Source of the DNA: an uncultured Sulfitobacter sp.
GTDB lineage: Bacteria > Pseudomonadota > Alphaproteobacteria > Rhodobacterales > Rhodobacteraceae
Direction: 5' to 3'
Assembly (NCBI GenBank): GCA_937928635.1
Contig: CALFWM010000014.1
Coordinates: 62,001 to 126,000, forward strand
DNA: 64,000 nt
The translations under genes were made by a program, and so were the position numbers. The notes below the pieces were generated by a model, which saw only the letters and a list, made by a program, of their open reading frames with translations, did not search any database and was not told where the DNA came from. Below, one piece after another: positions 18,302-27,269 of this stretch; positions within the stretch are counted from its first letter, which is position 1; every line of letters starts with the position of its first letter.

Positions 18302-19300
18302 TTATCCCTTCAATTCCCCCAACACATCCACGCCTTGCATCAACAAAAAATGCAGCATGTCGATGAACACCCAGTTTTCCGCCAGTTTATCGCCGTCACG
18401 CCGGTAGATATCAATCACCCGCATATCGGCGCGCACGTCGTTTGCGGGCACGCCCATATAACCGCCGTCATTTGTAATCGTCAGGTTTGGCCAGCCAAAG
18501 AAACCGCCATAATTGCCCTCTCCGATGCGCATCACGTGGCCGTTGAACGCGCGGTTTGACATCAAAGAGCGAAACGGGCGCTGATGTTGTTCGATGTAGC
18601 GATCAATTGTGTAGGTTGCGCCGATCCCTTCCGGGCCCCACCACAGCATATCCTCATGCCAGTTTTCGGCCATTTCCTGTGCCGGGGTGCGCGCGGTAGG
18701 GTCGGTGTTGGCATCGGAAATCGCGTTTGCCATCCGGTCAATCACCGCCAGGGTTTTGGCACCCTCTGCGGGGTCATGCGGGCCCGTCAGCAGACCATCA
18801 TTGGTGCGCGGCCCCGGCTGAATCAAATGCGCCGCCGTCTGATGCGGAAAGGGCCTGATCCCGGCCTGCGCCATCAAATGCAAAAAGTCACAGTAAAACG
18901 CGGTTTCGGTGATCTGCCCGTTTTCAACCTTGTTGAACTCGCCGTAGCGCAACATCGCAATTTTGCGGGTGGCCGGGATATTAAGGAAAGGCGCGTCAAA
19001 CAGCCCCATCAAATGCCCCATGGAACCGGTCCAGACGCTTTGCCCGCCGTCTATTTCATTGTGCCCGGCAAAAAAGATATCCTCGCGCCGTTGCACCGCA
19101 GAAAAACTACTCAGGAAGGGCTGCCAGAATGCAGCGGCCCCCGCCGGACCTGTTTGCAGGTTAAAGGGGTGAAAGCCGCGCCATAATGCGTGCGGGGCCA
19201 TACGCGCGGCCAAGACCTCGGCCACGTTATCCGGTGTGGCATCTTCAAGGGCGGCATACTGCGCCTGAACAAGGGTTTTTGCGTCTTGAAGTGGGGACAT
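18302..19300 (-). CDS. SnoaL-like (NTF2-fold) protein with two domains
   Basis: 332 residues with two related halves, each of the SnoaL/NTF2 alpha+beta barrel type: an N-terminal one (about 20-150, with WRGFHPFN and GHLMG) and a C-terminal one (about 190-330, with MLWWGPEGIGATYTIDRYIE and EGNYGGFFGWPNL). Proteins of this type are annotated as ester cyclases or polyketide cyclases, but catalysis is proved for few. No biosynthetic cluster is nearby. 250 bp separate it from the RTX gene. Function unknown. Confidence 0.75.
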   Translation of the reverse strand: MSPLQDAKTLVQAQYAALEDATPDNVAEVLAARMAPHALWRGFHPFNLQTGPAGAAAFWQPFLSSFSAVQRREDIFFAGHNEIDGGQSVWTGSMGHLMGLFDAPFLNIPATRKIAMLRYGEFNKVENGQITETAFYCDFLHLMAQAGIRPFPHQTAAHLIQPGPRTNDGLLTGPHDPAEGAKTLAVIDRMANAISDANTDPTARTPAQEMAENWHEDMLWWGPEGIGATYTIDRYIEQHQRPFRSLMSNRAFNGHVMRIGEGNYGGFFGWPNLTITNDGGYMGVPANDVRADMRVIDIYRRDGDKLAENWVFIDMLHFLLMQGVDVLGELKG

Positions 19301-19399
19301 GGCGCGACTCTGATTAAGGAATTTACAGGAACGCTAGACCGTTGCACACGTGTGCACCAGAGGGAAACGTACCGCATTCAAATCAATCCGCGCGCATTT

Positions 19400-19876
19400 T
19401 CAACCGCGGGTGGTGATCTGGAACGAGCCGTCCTGATTGCGGATAACACAGGACTTCGCGCTGAGCGCAGGTAGGCGTTTGGTCGCTGCCGCAGGGGTGG
19501 CGCGTGCCACGCTGTCGGGGCAGGGCGGGATCGACACCGGCGCATAGCCCTTGTCGGCCATACATTGTCCCTCCACCCGGGCGCGCAGGGCATCATTGGG
19601 GTCAAACGTGATGGTTTCCCCTGGAGTGTAATATCCGGCACGCACCACCTTGCATTGACCCGCTGCATCGCACTTTTTCACAGGTCGGACGTATCTGGGC
19701 GGAATATGGTGCACCTGCACAGAGGCCGGCACATCGCGCAGCGCCTTGACCTGACAGGCGGTTGTGTCCCGCTCCAGCGTGGCCACGCGCGCACCGGGCT
19801 TGTAATAGGTGTTCAGGGGTGCACAGGCGATCAGCCCCGCAGCCGTACAAACGATCACAACAACATGGGGTTTCAT
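19400..19876 (-). CDS. Putative lipoprotein, cysteine-rich
   Basis: 158 residues. The N-terminus MKPHVVVIVCTAAGLIAC ends in a lipobox (LIAC) with the lipidated cysteine at residue 18, so it should be membrane-anchored in the periplasm. The mature part has several further cysteines (TTACQ, KKCDAAGQCK, GQCMADKG, IPPCP, AKSCV), enough for two disulfides. ATG 19876 is chosen because it gives a proper signal; the frame is open upstream. No family recognised. Divergent from trkA. Confidence 0.7.
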   Translation of the reverse strand: MKPHVVVIVCTAAGLIACAPLNTYYKPGARVATLERDTTACQVKALRDVPASVQVHHIPPRYVRPVKKCDAAGQCKVVRAGYYTPGETITFDPNDALRARVEGQCMADKGYAPVSIPPCPDSVARATPAAATKRLPALSAKSCVIRNQDGSFQITTRG

Positions 19877-20019
19877 GGTGCTATATTGCATGGAGCGGGC
19901 GCAAATGACAATTGCATTGACCCTTGCCAAGGGCTCTGCCATGCCCTCTAACCGATCAAAAGCAAGCCGGGCAAGATGAGTGATACGCCCAGCGACAAGC
20001 GGCAAAAAGGTGCGGCCCC

Positions 20020-21396
20020 ATGAAGGTAATCATTTGCGGCGCAGGTCAGGTTGGCTGGCAAATCGCCCGCCATCTGAGCGGTGAACGAAACGATGTTACG
20101 GTGGTGGACAACAACGCCGATCTGGTGCGTCAGGCCACCGAGGCGCTTGATGTGCAAGGCATTGCGGGGTTCGCCAGCTATCCCGATGTGCTGGACCGGG
20201 CCGGTGCGCGCGATGCGGATATGGTGATTGCCGCGACCCATTCGGATGAGGTCAACATGGTGACCTGTCAGGTGGCGCATTCGGTTTTCGGGGTCAATCG
20301 CAAGATTGCACGCCTGCGCAGCCAATCCTACCTCGTGGCGCTCTATTCAGACCTGTACCGGCGCGATCACATGCCCATTGATGTGGTGATCAGCCCAGAA
20401 CGCGAAGTGGCCGCCGCCGCCTTGCAGCGCCTTGCCGCCCCCGCGACCTTTGACACAGAGATCTTCATGGATGGCAAGGTGCAACTGCTGGGCATCACGA
20501 TTGAGGCGGATTGTCCGGTGGTAAACACGCCCCTGCGCCAATTGACCGACTTGTTTTCCACCCTGCGTGCTGTGGTTGTTGGCGTGCGCCGGGAAGGCAC
20601 GCTGTTTGCCCCTGAATCCAAAGACCAGTTGTTTGTCGGGGATGATTGTTATGTATTTTGTCATTCTGATGACATTTCCCGCATGATGGAGATTTTTGGC
20701 AAAAAGACCTCGCAACAGGACCGCATTGTCATGGTTGGGGGCGGTAATGTTGGTCTGAACGTGGCAGAGGCGCTGGAGGCCGGAGAGCGCCGGGTGCGCA
20801 CCAAAATCATCGAAAAGAACCGCCATTGTGCAGAGCGCGCCGCCGAGGCGCTGGAACGCACGATTGTTCTGAACGGCGATGGGCTGGACGCCGCACTGCT
20901 GGCAGAGGCTGGCATTTCGCGGGCCGACGCGATGCTGGCGGTGACGGATGATGACAAGACCAACATGCTCAGTTGCGTGCGGGCCAAGGCCGAAGGGTGT
21001 GACTACACCATCGCGCTGATCAATGACCCCACGCTGGTGCCCCTGATGAACCCGCTGGGCATTGACGCCTATATCAACCCGCGCGCCACCACGGTCAGTT
21101 CCATCCTGCGCCACATCCGCCATGGCCGCGTGCGCGCGGTCTATTCCATCGGGGATGCGGAGGCGGAGGTGATTGAGGCCGAGGTGCTGTCAACCTCACC
21201 CATCGCCGGCAAGATGCTGTCAGAAATTGATTTCCCTGAAGGCGTACTGATTGGCATGATCCGCAAGGGCGACGAGGTCTCGCGCCCCAATGGCAAGATG
21301 CGCATTGATGAGGGCGATGTGATTGTGCTCTTCGCGCTGGCCGAAGATGTGCCTAAGGCGGAGCAATTGATGCAGGTTTCCATCGACTTTTTCTAA
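20020..21396 (+). CDS. trkA: Trk potassium uptake regulator TrkA
   Basis: 458-residue cytosolic, NAD-binding gating subunit of the Trk K+ channel. Two tandem RCK units are visible, each with a Rossmann nucleotide site: MKVIICGAGQVGWQIARHL at the N-terminus and MVGGGNVGLNVAEALE at about residue 237, followed by RCK-C domains (for example IGMIRKGDEV near the end). Its membrane partner trkH is 1.5 kb downstream. In related genomes trkA directly follows ntrX; here about 4 kb of accessory genes separates them. Confidence 0.96.
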   Translation: MKVIICGAGQVGWQIARHLSGERNDVTVVDNNADLVRQATEALDVQGIAGFASYPDVLDRAGARDADMVIAATHSDEVNMVTCQVAHSVFGVNRKIARLRSQSYLVALYSDLYRRDHMPIDVVISPEREVAAAALQRLAAPATFDTEIFMDGKVQLLGITIEADCPVVNTPLRQLTDLFSTLRAVVVGVRREGTLFAPESKDQLFVGDDCYVFCHSDDISRMMEIFGKKTSQQDRIVMVGGGNVGLNVAEALEAGERRVRTKIIEKNRHCAERAAEALERTIVLNGDGLDAALLAEAGISRADAMLAVTDDDKTNMLSCVRAKAEGCDYTIALINDPTLVPLMNPLGIDAYINPRATTVSSILRHIRHGRVRAVYSIGDAEAEVIEAEVLSTSPIAGKMLSEIDFPEGVLIGMIRKGDEVSRPNGKMRIDEGDVIVLFALAEDVPKAEQLMQVSIDFF

Positions 21397-21400
21397 AGTC

Positions 21401-21427
21401 CGGGGCGGTGCGCGTCAAAGCGCCCCG
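21401..21427. terminator. Hairpin between convergent trkA and VOC genes
   Basis: CGGGGCG, 13-base loop, CGCCCCG, five bases after the trkA stop. No T-run follows, so it may be a Rho-independent-like or 3'-stabilising hairpin serving either strand. Confidence 0.4.
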
Positions 21428-21495
21428 CCTAGAACTTGAACCGCCGATACCCTGCCGCGCTCCGCGCTCTCGGGACATCGACGATACGTGATGCT

Positions 21496-21933
21496 TCAAG
21501 TTAAAGGCGGGACGCCACAATCATCGCGCCCCGGTTCATTTGGATCGCTGGAAAACAGGGCGATCTTGTTGCCCTGCGGATCGCGCAGGTAACTCACATA
21601 AAAATGCGGGCCATAACTATCACGAAATCCCGGCTGCCCCTCATCGTGCCCACCTGCGCCAAGGGCAGCGGCGTGCAAGGTGCGCACCTGTTGCTGGCTG
21701 CGCGCCTCAAAGGCGACCATGGAGCCGTTACCCGCCGTGGCCGCCTGCCCATTGAACGTAGGTTTGACATAGAAATCCGGCAAAACGGGGAATTGGCCCG
21801 GGGCCACGGGCAAGGCGTAGCTTAACCCCTCTGGCCCCTCTTTCAGCCCATAGTCAAGCGCGGGCAGAAACGCCGAATAAAATCGTTTCGCAGCGGCCAT
21901 ATCATCCGCCCCAACCGTGACATAGGCAATCAT
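21496..21933 (-). CDS. VOC family (glyoxalase/bleomycin-resistance fold) protein
   Basis: 145 residues with the paired beta-alpha-beta-beta-beta units of vicinal-oxygen-chelate proteins: MIAYVTVGADDMAAAKRFYSAF at the start and YVSYLRDPQGNKIALFS at the end, where the final beta strand usually carries a metal ligand. Length is typical of single-domain members. The substrate is not predictable. It lies 35 bp downstream of mtfA on the same strand and is convergent with trkA. Confidence 0.85.
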   Translation of the reverse strand: MIAYVTVGADDMAAAKRFYSAFLPALDYGLKEGPEGLSYALPVAPGQFPVLPDFYVKPTFNGQAATAGNGSMVAFEARSQQQVRTLHAAALGAGGHDEGQPGFRDSYGPHFYVSYLRDPQGNKIALFSSDPNEPGRDDCGVPPLT

Positions 21934-21968
21934 GTTTTGCGTTCCTCAAATAGCATTTTGGCACCAAG

Positions 21969-22784
21969 CTACCCTGCATCCCATTCTGCGGGGTCCAGTT
22001 GCAACAGTTCAAGCAATTGCGCATAGACCGCCGGTTCATCCGCGCTCAGCTGTTTCGGTTTTTCAAAAAACGCCTCAACCGCGACGGCGAAAAACTCCTC
22101 ATGCGCGGTTGCCCCATAGGGGGCAAGCACGGTCTTGCGGCCCCGCTCCACACTCTCCACATGGCGTGCGTAGGCGTCCAGAATGACCTGCTCCCATTTC
22201 GACAGGCTTTGACCCTCGCTCATCAACGGGGCACCATCCGTACGGCCAGACAGGTCATCCAGCTGATGGGCAAATTCGTGGATCGCCACATTGTGCCCAT
22301 CTGTTGTGTTAAACGCGCCCTGTTCTGTGTCGGTCCAGGACAGGATCACCGGCCCGCGTGACCAGCTTTCCCCGGTGCGCACGGTCTGGGCCTCTTTCAC
22401 CACATAGCCATCGTATTCCTTGCGCAATGAGGTGAACGCGCCGGGATAGATCAGGATTGTTGTCAGATGGTCATACCACGCGGGCGTGTTCACCACGATC
22501 AGACAGGCCTGTGCGGCAATGGACAGCTCCATCTCCTCCGTCACCTCCAGATCATCACAGCCATAAAAGCTGACCTGATCCAGAAAGACATTGATCTTAC
22601 CCTCCAGCGTTTCATGCAATTGCGCGGGCAATTGGCGCAACAGCGGCACTTGTTGGGCAATAATCGCACGTTGATGCGCGGTTAACGGCGCGCGCAGCAA
22701 TGCCTTGCGGGCCTGATATTTGGACCATGCGCGATAGGCGAAATACGCTGCAATCACCGCGATCAGTAACAAAATGAAGGGCAC
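21969..22784 (-). CDS. mtfA: MtfA-type zinc metallopeptidase (M90)
   Basis: About 271 residues from GTG 22784, which has an AGGA ribosome site eight bases upstream; an ATG at 22880 is in frame but would run into the trkH leader. An N-terminal helix (PFILLLIAVIAAYFAY) anchors it. The zinc site HEFAHQLD and the downstream Glu region HEEFFAVAVEAFFEKP match MtfA/M90 peptidases. In E. coli MtfA modulates the Mlc repressor; no Mlc homologue is visible here, so only peptidase activity is inferred. Divergent from trkH. Confidence 0.9.
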   Translation of the reverse strand: MPFILLLIAVIAAYFAYRAWSKYQARKALLRAPLTAHQRAIIAQQVPLLRQLPAQLHETLEGKINVFLDQVSFYGCDDLEVTEEMELSIAAQACLIVVNTPAWYDHLTTILIYPGAFTSLRKEYDGYVVKEAQTVRTGESWSRGPVILSWTDTEQGAFNTTDGHNVAIHEFAHQLDDLSGRTDGAPLMSEGQSLSKWEQVILDAYARHVESVERGRKTVLAPYGATAHEEFFAVAVEAFFEKPKQLSADEPAVYAQLLELLQLDPAEWDAG

Positions 22785-22953
22785 AAAAATTGTCCTGTGT
22801 TGGGGGGATGCTGCCCGTAATCTAAGGCCACAGCTGCGCAGACGAAAGGGGCAGGGTGGCACAGGGACTGTTGACTTCAAAGCCTATCTTGAGGACAGAG
22901 ATATATGGCCCGCCCCCGCGCGTGCGTCGCGACCCCAATCAAAAGGCCCTGCC

Positions 22954-24492
22954 TTGAGCCGCCAAAACCAAATCCAGTCCACCATTTTGAACCTGCCGCT
23001 GTTTTTGCTGCTGTTTGGAGTATTTGCGGCGTCGATGATTGTGCCCGCCATCTATGGCACGGCGGTGCGCGAACTGGAGGCGGCGCGTGCATTTTTCTAT
23101 GCCGGGCTGTTGGGAATGATCACCTTTTGCCTGATCGCGGTGGCCCATGCGGGGCGTCGCCCGCGCCATGGCGCATTGGGCCCGCTGATGTCGCTGTTTT
23201 CCGCCTTTGTGTTTCTGCCCATCGCCCTTGCGATCCCTTTTATCGAGGCCTTGCCCACCACGCGGTTTGTGAATGCTTATTTTGAGATGCTCAGCGCAAT
23301 CACCACCACCGGGGCAACCCTGTTTGATGCGCCAGAGCGGCTGGACCGCACGCTGCATCTGTGGCGCGCGCAGGTCGGCTGGATGGGGGGGGGCATGATG
23401 TGGATTGCGGCTTCTGCAATCCTCGCGCCCCTGCATCTGGGCGGATTTGAGGTCACCGCACAGGCCGAACCGGGGCGGCGCGATGACACCAACAGCGCGC
23501 GGCGCACGCCGATTGACCAGCGCACCCGTCTGATCCGGGTGACCCTGACCCTATTGCCGATCTATGTGGGGCTGACCCTGGTATTGTGGGTGCTGTTGCT
23601 GTTTGGCGGGGAGGGCGGGCTGGTCGCCCTGTGCCACGCCATGTCTGTGATGGCGACCTCGGGCATTTCCCCGATTGGCGGTATGGAAAACGCCACTGTC
23701 GGCGTCACCGGTGAGGCTGTCATGATGTTGTTCATGTTCTTTGCCCTCTCGCGCCTGACCTTTTCTCAGGACACGGTGATCGCCACCCAAGGGGCTTTGT
23801 TCACGGACCCTGAATTTCGCATTGGCATTATTCTGATTGTCGGCGTGCCTCTGGTCATTTTTGCACGTCACTGGGTGGGGGCCTATGACGTGGCGGCCTT
23901 TGAAAATATCTCTCAGGCGGCCTATGCCCTGTGGGGGGCCGTGTTTACCGTGACCTCTTTTCTGACCACCACGGGATTTGTCTCTGAACATTGGGCCGCA
24001 TCGCAAAGCTGGTCGGGCCTCAGCACGCCGGGCATTATCCTGATGGGCCTTGCCCTGATTGGCGGCGGCGTGGCGACAACGGCGGGGGGCGTGAAACTGC
24101 TGCGGGTCTTTGCGCTCTATCAAAACGGTGTGCGTGAGATGGAGCGGCTGGTGCACCCAAGTTCGGTCAGCGGAGCGGGGGCCGTGGGGCTGCGACTGCA
24201 ACGCAACGGGGCGTTTATTGCCTGGATCTTTTTCATGCTCTTTGCGCTGTCTCTTGCGGCGGTCACCCTGCTGCTGGCCGCCTCTGGTGCGACCTTTTCC
24301 GAGGCCTTGGTGATGTCGGTTGCCGCTCTGTCAACCACCGGGCCATTGATGCAATTTGGCATGGAAGAACCGATTACACTGATCGAACTCAGCATGACGG
24401 CAAAAGCGGTGCTTTGTGGTGCGATGGTGCTGGGGCGCCTTGAAACACTGGCCATTATTGCCCTGCTGACCCCAGATCTGTGGCGCGCCTAG
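22954..24492 (+). CDS. trkH: Trk potassium uptake channel TrkH
   Basis: Membrane pore subunit of the Trk system, about 512 residues from TTG 22954 (AAAAGG site seven bases upstream). All four P-loop selectivity segments can be seen: TTTGATLFD, MATSGISPIGG, TTTGFVSEH and LSTTGPLMQF. Ten or so membrane helices surround them. An upstream in-frame ATG at 22774 would add a long hydrophilic extension overlapping the mtfA start and is rejected. Works with TrkA encoded upstream. Confidence 0.93.
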   Translation: MSRQNQIQSTILNLPLFLLLFGVFAASMIVPAIYGTAVRELEAARAFFYAGLLGMITFCLIAVAHAGRRPRHGALGPLMSLFSAFVFLPIALAIPFIEALPTTRFVNAYFEMLSAITTTGATLFDAPERLDRTLHLWRAQVGWMGGGMMWIAASAILAPLHLGGFEVTAQAEPGRRDDTNSARRTPIDQRTRLIRVTLTLLPIYVGLTLVLWVLLLFGGEGGLVALCHAMSVMATSGISPIGGMENATVGVTGEAVMMLFMFFALSRLTFSQDTVIATQGALFTDPEFRIGIILIVGVPLVIFARHWVGAYDVAAFENISQAAYALWGAVFTVTSFLTTTGFVSEHWAASQSWSGLSTPGIILMGLALIGGGVATTAGGVKLLRVFALYQNGVREMERLVHPSSVSGAGAVGLRLQRNGAFIAWIFFMLFALSLAAVTLLLAASGATFSEALVMSVAALSTTGPLMQFGMEEPITLIELSMTAKAVLCGAMVLGRLETLAIIALLTPDLWRA

Positions 24493-24645
24493 ACGCTGAC
24501 CTGTGGCTTACCTGACACGAACTTGCGTCAATCGCGCATGGAACCCATTGATTGGGGCTGGAAACTCCGTGCACTGCACGACATAGTGCGCCAACGGGGG
24601 GGCCTGATCCGCAGGTGCCGATAAGAACAAAAGCGAGACAGACCA

Positions 24646-24885
24646 ATGGCGTCAGACAGACAGAACCTTCAGGATGCGTTCCTGAATCATGTGCGCAAGA
24701 CCAAAGTACCGGTCACCATTTTTCTGATCAATGGCGTGAAATTGCAGGGTGTGATCACCTGGTTTGACAATTTCTGCGTCTTGTTGCGCCGCGACGGGCA
24801 GTCTCAGCTGGTGTATAAACACGCCATTTCGACGATTATGCCCAGCCAACCCATCTCGCTATACGAAGGCGAAGACGCGTCCTGA
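24646..24885 (+). CDS. hfq: RNA chaperone Hfq
   Basis: 79-residue hexameric Sm-like protein that pairs small RNAs with mRNAs. Sm1 ([19 protein letters not shown]) and Sm2 ([11 protein letters not shown]) motifs are complete, and the short C-terminal tail is typical of alphaproteobacteria. It lies 30 bp upstream of hflX, the usual arrangement, and so the two are probably one transcript. Confidence 0.98.
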
Positions 24886-24915
24886 TCGACGTCTTCCCTT
24901 TGAGGAAGAACCGTT

Positions 24916-26214
24916 TTGAGTAAACCAGAATTTCAGGTGGACAACACCGAAGGCCCACGCACGACCCGCGCGTGGGTTTTGCACCCCGATATCAAATCCA
25001 ACCAGGACCGCCGTGACGCCGAGCCCGCGCTGGAAGAAGCCGTATCACTGGCACGCGCCTTGCCGCAGTTGGAAGTCATTGGCGCAAACGTTGTGCCCCT
25101 GCGCACGGTCAGTGCCGGCCTGCTGTTTGGGTCCGGCAAAATCAAAGACCTACACGACGTCTTTGAAGCGGGGGACGTCGAACTGGTGCTGGTGGATGGC
25201 CCTGTAAGCCCCGTGCAACAGCGCAATCTGGAAAAGGCCTGGGGCGTCAAACTGCTGGACCGCACCGGGCTGATCCTGGAGATTTTCAGCGACCGTGCCG
25301 CCACCCGTGAAGGTGTGTTGCAGGTTGAAATGGCCGCGCTGAACTATCAGCGCACGCGCCTTGTGCGCGCCTGGACCCACCTGGAGCGGCAACGCGGTGG
25401 GCTGGGGTTTGTGGGGGGGCCGGGCGAAACCCAGATCGAGGCAGACAGACGCGCCATTGATGAGCAACTTGTGCGCCTGCGCCGCCAGTTGGAAAAGGTG
25501 GTCAAAACCCGCGCGCTGCACCGCGCGGCAAGGGCCAAGGTGCCCTATCCGATTGTCGCGCTTGTGGGCTATACGAACGCCGGGAAATCTACCCTTTTCA
25601 ATCGTTTAACCGGTGCAAGTGTCATGGCCAAAGACATGCTTTTTGCCACGCTTGACCCCACCATGCGCTCCCTCGTGCTGCCCGATGGGCCAGAGATCAT
25701 CCTGAGTGACACCGTTGGGTTTATCTCGGACCTGCCAACCGAATTGGTCGCCGCCTTTCGCGCCACATTGGAGGAAGTTCTGGCGGCAGACATCATCTGC
25801 CATGTGCGCGATATCAGTCATGAAGAGACCGAAGAACAGGCGCAGGATGTGCGCGACATTTTGACCTCGCTGGGCGTGGCAAAGGACATTCGCACCTTTG
25901 AAGTCTGGAACAAACTGGACCTCTTGGCGGAAGACACCGCAGATGCCCTGCGCCTGCGGGCGGAGCGTGACGAGGACGTGCTGGCGATCTCTGCAATCAC
26001 AGGTGAAGGGCTGGAGGCGCTACAAGGCGTCATTGCCGAAGCCCTGCAAGGCGCCGTGCGGGAGGCTGATCTGGTGCTGTCTTACGCCGAGGGCAAGAAG
26101 CGCGCCTGGCTGTTTGAACAGGACGTGGTGCTGCAGGAGGCACAGACCGAGGAGGGGTTTGCCCTGACCGTGCGCTGGTCTGCCAAACAAGAGGCGCAGT
26201 TTCAACGGTTGTGA
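24916..26214 (+). CDS. hflX: Ribosome-associated GTPase HflX
   Basis: 432-residue GTPase that splits stalled or hibernating ribosomes. The N-terminal HflX domain (ANVVPLRTVSAGLLFGSGK, GLGFVGGPGETQIEADRR) is followed by the G domain: G1 GYTNAGKSTLFN, G3 DTVGFI, G4 NKLD. TTG 24916 is used because AGGAAG precedes it at the proper spacing and the product starts like homologues (SKPEFQVDN). Follows hfq. Confidence 0.96.
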   Translation: MSKPEFQVDNTEGPRTTRAWVLHPDIKSNQDRRDAEPALEEAVSLARALPQLEVIGANVVPLRTVSAGLLFGSGKIKDLHDVFEAGDVELVLVDGPVSPVQQRNLEKAWGVKLLDRTGLILEIFSDRAATREGVLQVEMAALNYQRTRLVRAWTHLERQRGGLGFVGGPGETQIEADRRAIDEQLVRLRRQLEKVVKTRALHRAARAKVPYPIVALVGYTNAGKSTLFNRLTGASVMAKDMLFATLDPTMRSLVLPDGPEIILSDTVGFISDLPTELVAAFRATLEEVLAADIICHVRDISHEETEEQAQDVRDILTSLGVAKDIRTFEVWNKLDLLAEDTADALRLRAERDEDVLAISAITGEGLEALQGVIAEALQGAVREADLVLSYAEGKKRAWLFEQDVVLQEAQTEEGFALTVRWSAKQEAQFQRL

Positions 26215-26219
26215 GGCGC

Positions 26220-26265
26220 AAAATTCTTTGAAGAATTTTGGCCGGAAAATTCGAATTTTCCGGCC
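26220..26265. terminator. Back-to-back hairpins after hflX
   Basis: Two adjacent dyads with no gap: AAAATTCTT/AAGAATTTT (26220-26239), then a perfect 13+13 palindrome GGCCGGAAAATTC/GAATTTTCCGGCC (26240-26265). They begin six bases after the hflX stop. A similar A/T hairpin plus G/C hairpin pair occurs at 43171-43199. Probably terminator or mRNA-stabilising structures. Confidence 0.55.
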
Positions 26266-26307
26266 CCCGCCACATATGAAGCATCAGCTGCAACCGGAGC
26301 TTATCAG

Positions 26308-26709
26308 ATGACCCTTGTTCTTCTCTACGTCAGCACCTTCATCCTCTTTCTCGGGATTGATTTTCTGGGGCTGGGCACTGTGGTCAAACCTGTCTTTGAA
26401 CGCCAGATCGGGCATCTGATGCTCGAGAATTTCCGCCTGCTGCCCGCTTTTTGTTTCTATGCCTTTTACGTCGCGGTATTGCTGTGGTTTGTCTCCCTGC
26501 CTGCCATCGCGCAGGACAAAAACCTGTTGTGGGTGATTGGCAATGCGGCCCTGTTGGGGGCCATGGCCTATGGCACCTATGAATTCACCTCACTGGCCGT
26601 GATGAAGGACTGGACCTGGTCAATGGTGATCACCGATGTGACCTGGGGCACCAGCATCACTGCCCTGTCTGCCGTAGCCGGGGTCTGGGCCACACGCATG
26701 CTGACCTAG
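26308..26709 (+). CDS. DUF2177 family membrane protein
   Basis: 133 residues, four membrane helices (about 4-25, 45-65, 73-92, 105-128). The arrangement [10 protein letters not shown] near the start, [15 protein letters not shown] in the middle and [13 protein letters not shown] near the end is the DUF2177 pattern. Function unknown. It follows hflX after two hairpins, so may have its own promoter, and its last bases overlap the 3' end of convergent rluE. Confidence 0.85.
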   Translation: MTLVLLYVSTFILFLGIDFLGLGTVVKPVFERQIGHLMLENFRLLPAFCFYAFYVAVLLWFVSLPAIAQDKNLLWVIGNAALLGAMAYGTYEFTSLAVMKDWTWSMVITDVTWGTSITALSAVAGVWATRMLT

Positions 26710-27269
26710 CCGCCCGTTTCCGAGGCCCACCGCCAGGCCCCGGGCCGCAGATCATTTAACGCCCAGCCGTCAATTTGCGCACGGATCAAACGTAGTGTCG
26801 GCAGGCCCACATGGGCGGTCATGCGCCGCACCTGTCGGTTACGCCCCTCGCGAATGGTGATCTCCAACCAGGCATCAGGCACCGATTTGCGAAACCGCAC
26901 CGGTGGGTCGCGGGGCCACAACTGCGCGGGTGCCTCAATCTGGGTCACCCCTGCCGGAGCCGTCTTGCCATCCTTCAGCTCAACGCCCTTGCGCAGGGTA
27001 TTCAAGGCGACCGCATCCGGCGCACCCTCCACCTGCACCCAATAGGTTTTGGGGCGCTTGTATTTGGGATGCGCGATGCGGGCCTGCAAGGCGCCATTGT
27101 CTGTCAGCACCAGCAGACCCTCGCTGTCTTTATCCAGCCGCCCTGCGGGGTAGAACTTTGGCTGATCAATGAACCCTGACAGCGTTGGGCGCCTGGAGCC
27201 TTCCGTCCCCTTGTCGGTGAACTGTGACAACACGCCAAAGGGCTTGTTAAACAGGATCACGCGGTCCAT
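26706..27269 (-). CDS. rluE: 23S rRNA pseudouridine(2457) synthase RluE
   Basis: 187-residue RsuA-family enzyme. The order of motifs follows E. coli RluE closely: [15 protein letters not shown], catalytic Asp in [57 protein letters not shown]. Like RluE it lacks the N-terminal S4 domain. Starts one base after the stop of the penicillin-acylase gene, so both are probably one unit. Confidence 0.93.
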   Translation of the reverse strand: MDRVILFNKPFGVLSQFTDKGTEGSRRPTLSGFIDQPKFYPAGRLDKDSEGLLVLTDNGALQARIAHPKYKRPKTYWVQVEGAPDAVALNTLRKGVELKDGKTAPAGVTQIEAPAQLWPRDPPVRFRKSVPDAWLEITIREGRNRQVRRMTAHVGLPTLRLIRAQIDGWALNDLRPGAWRWASETGG

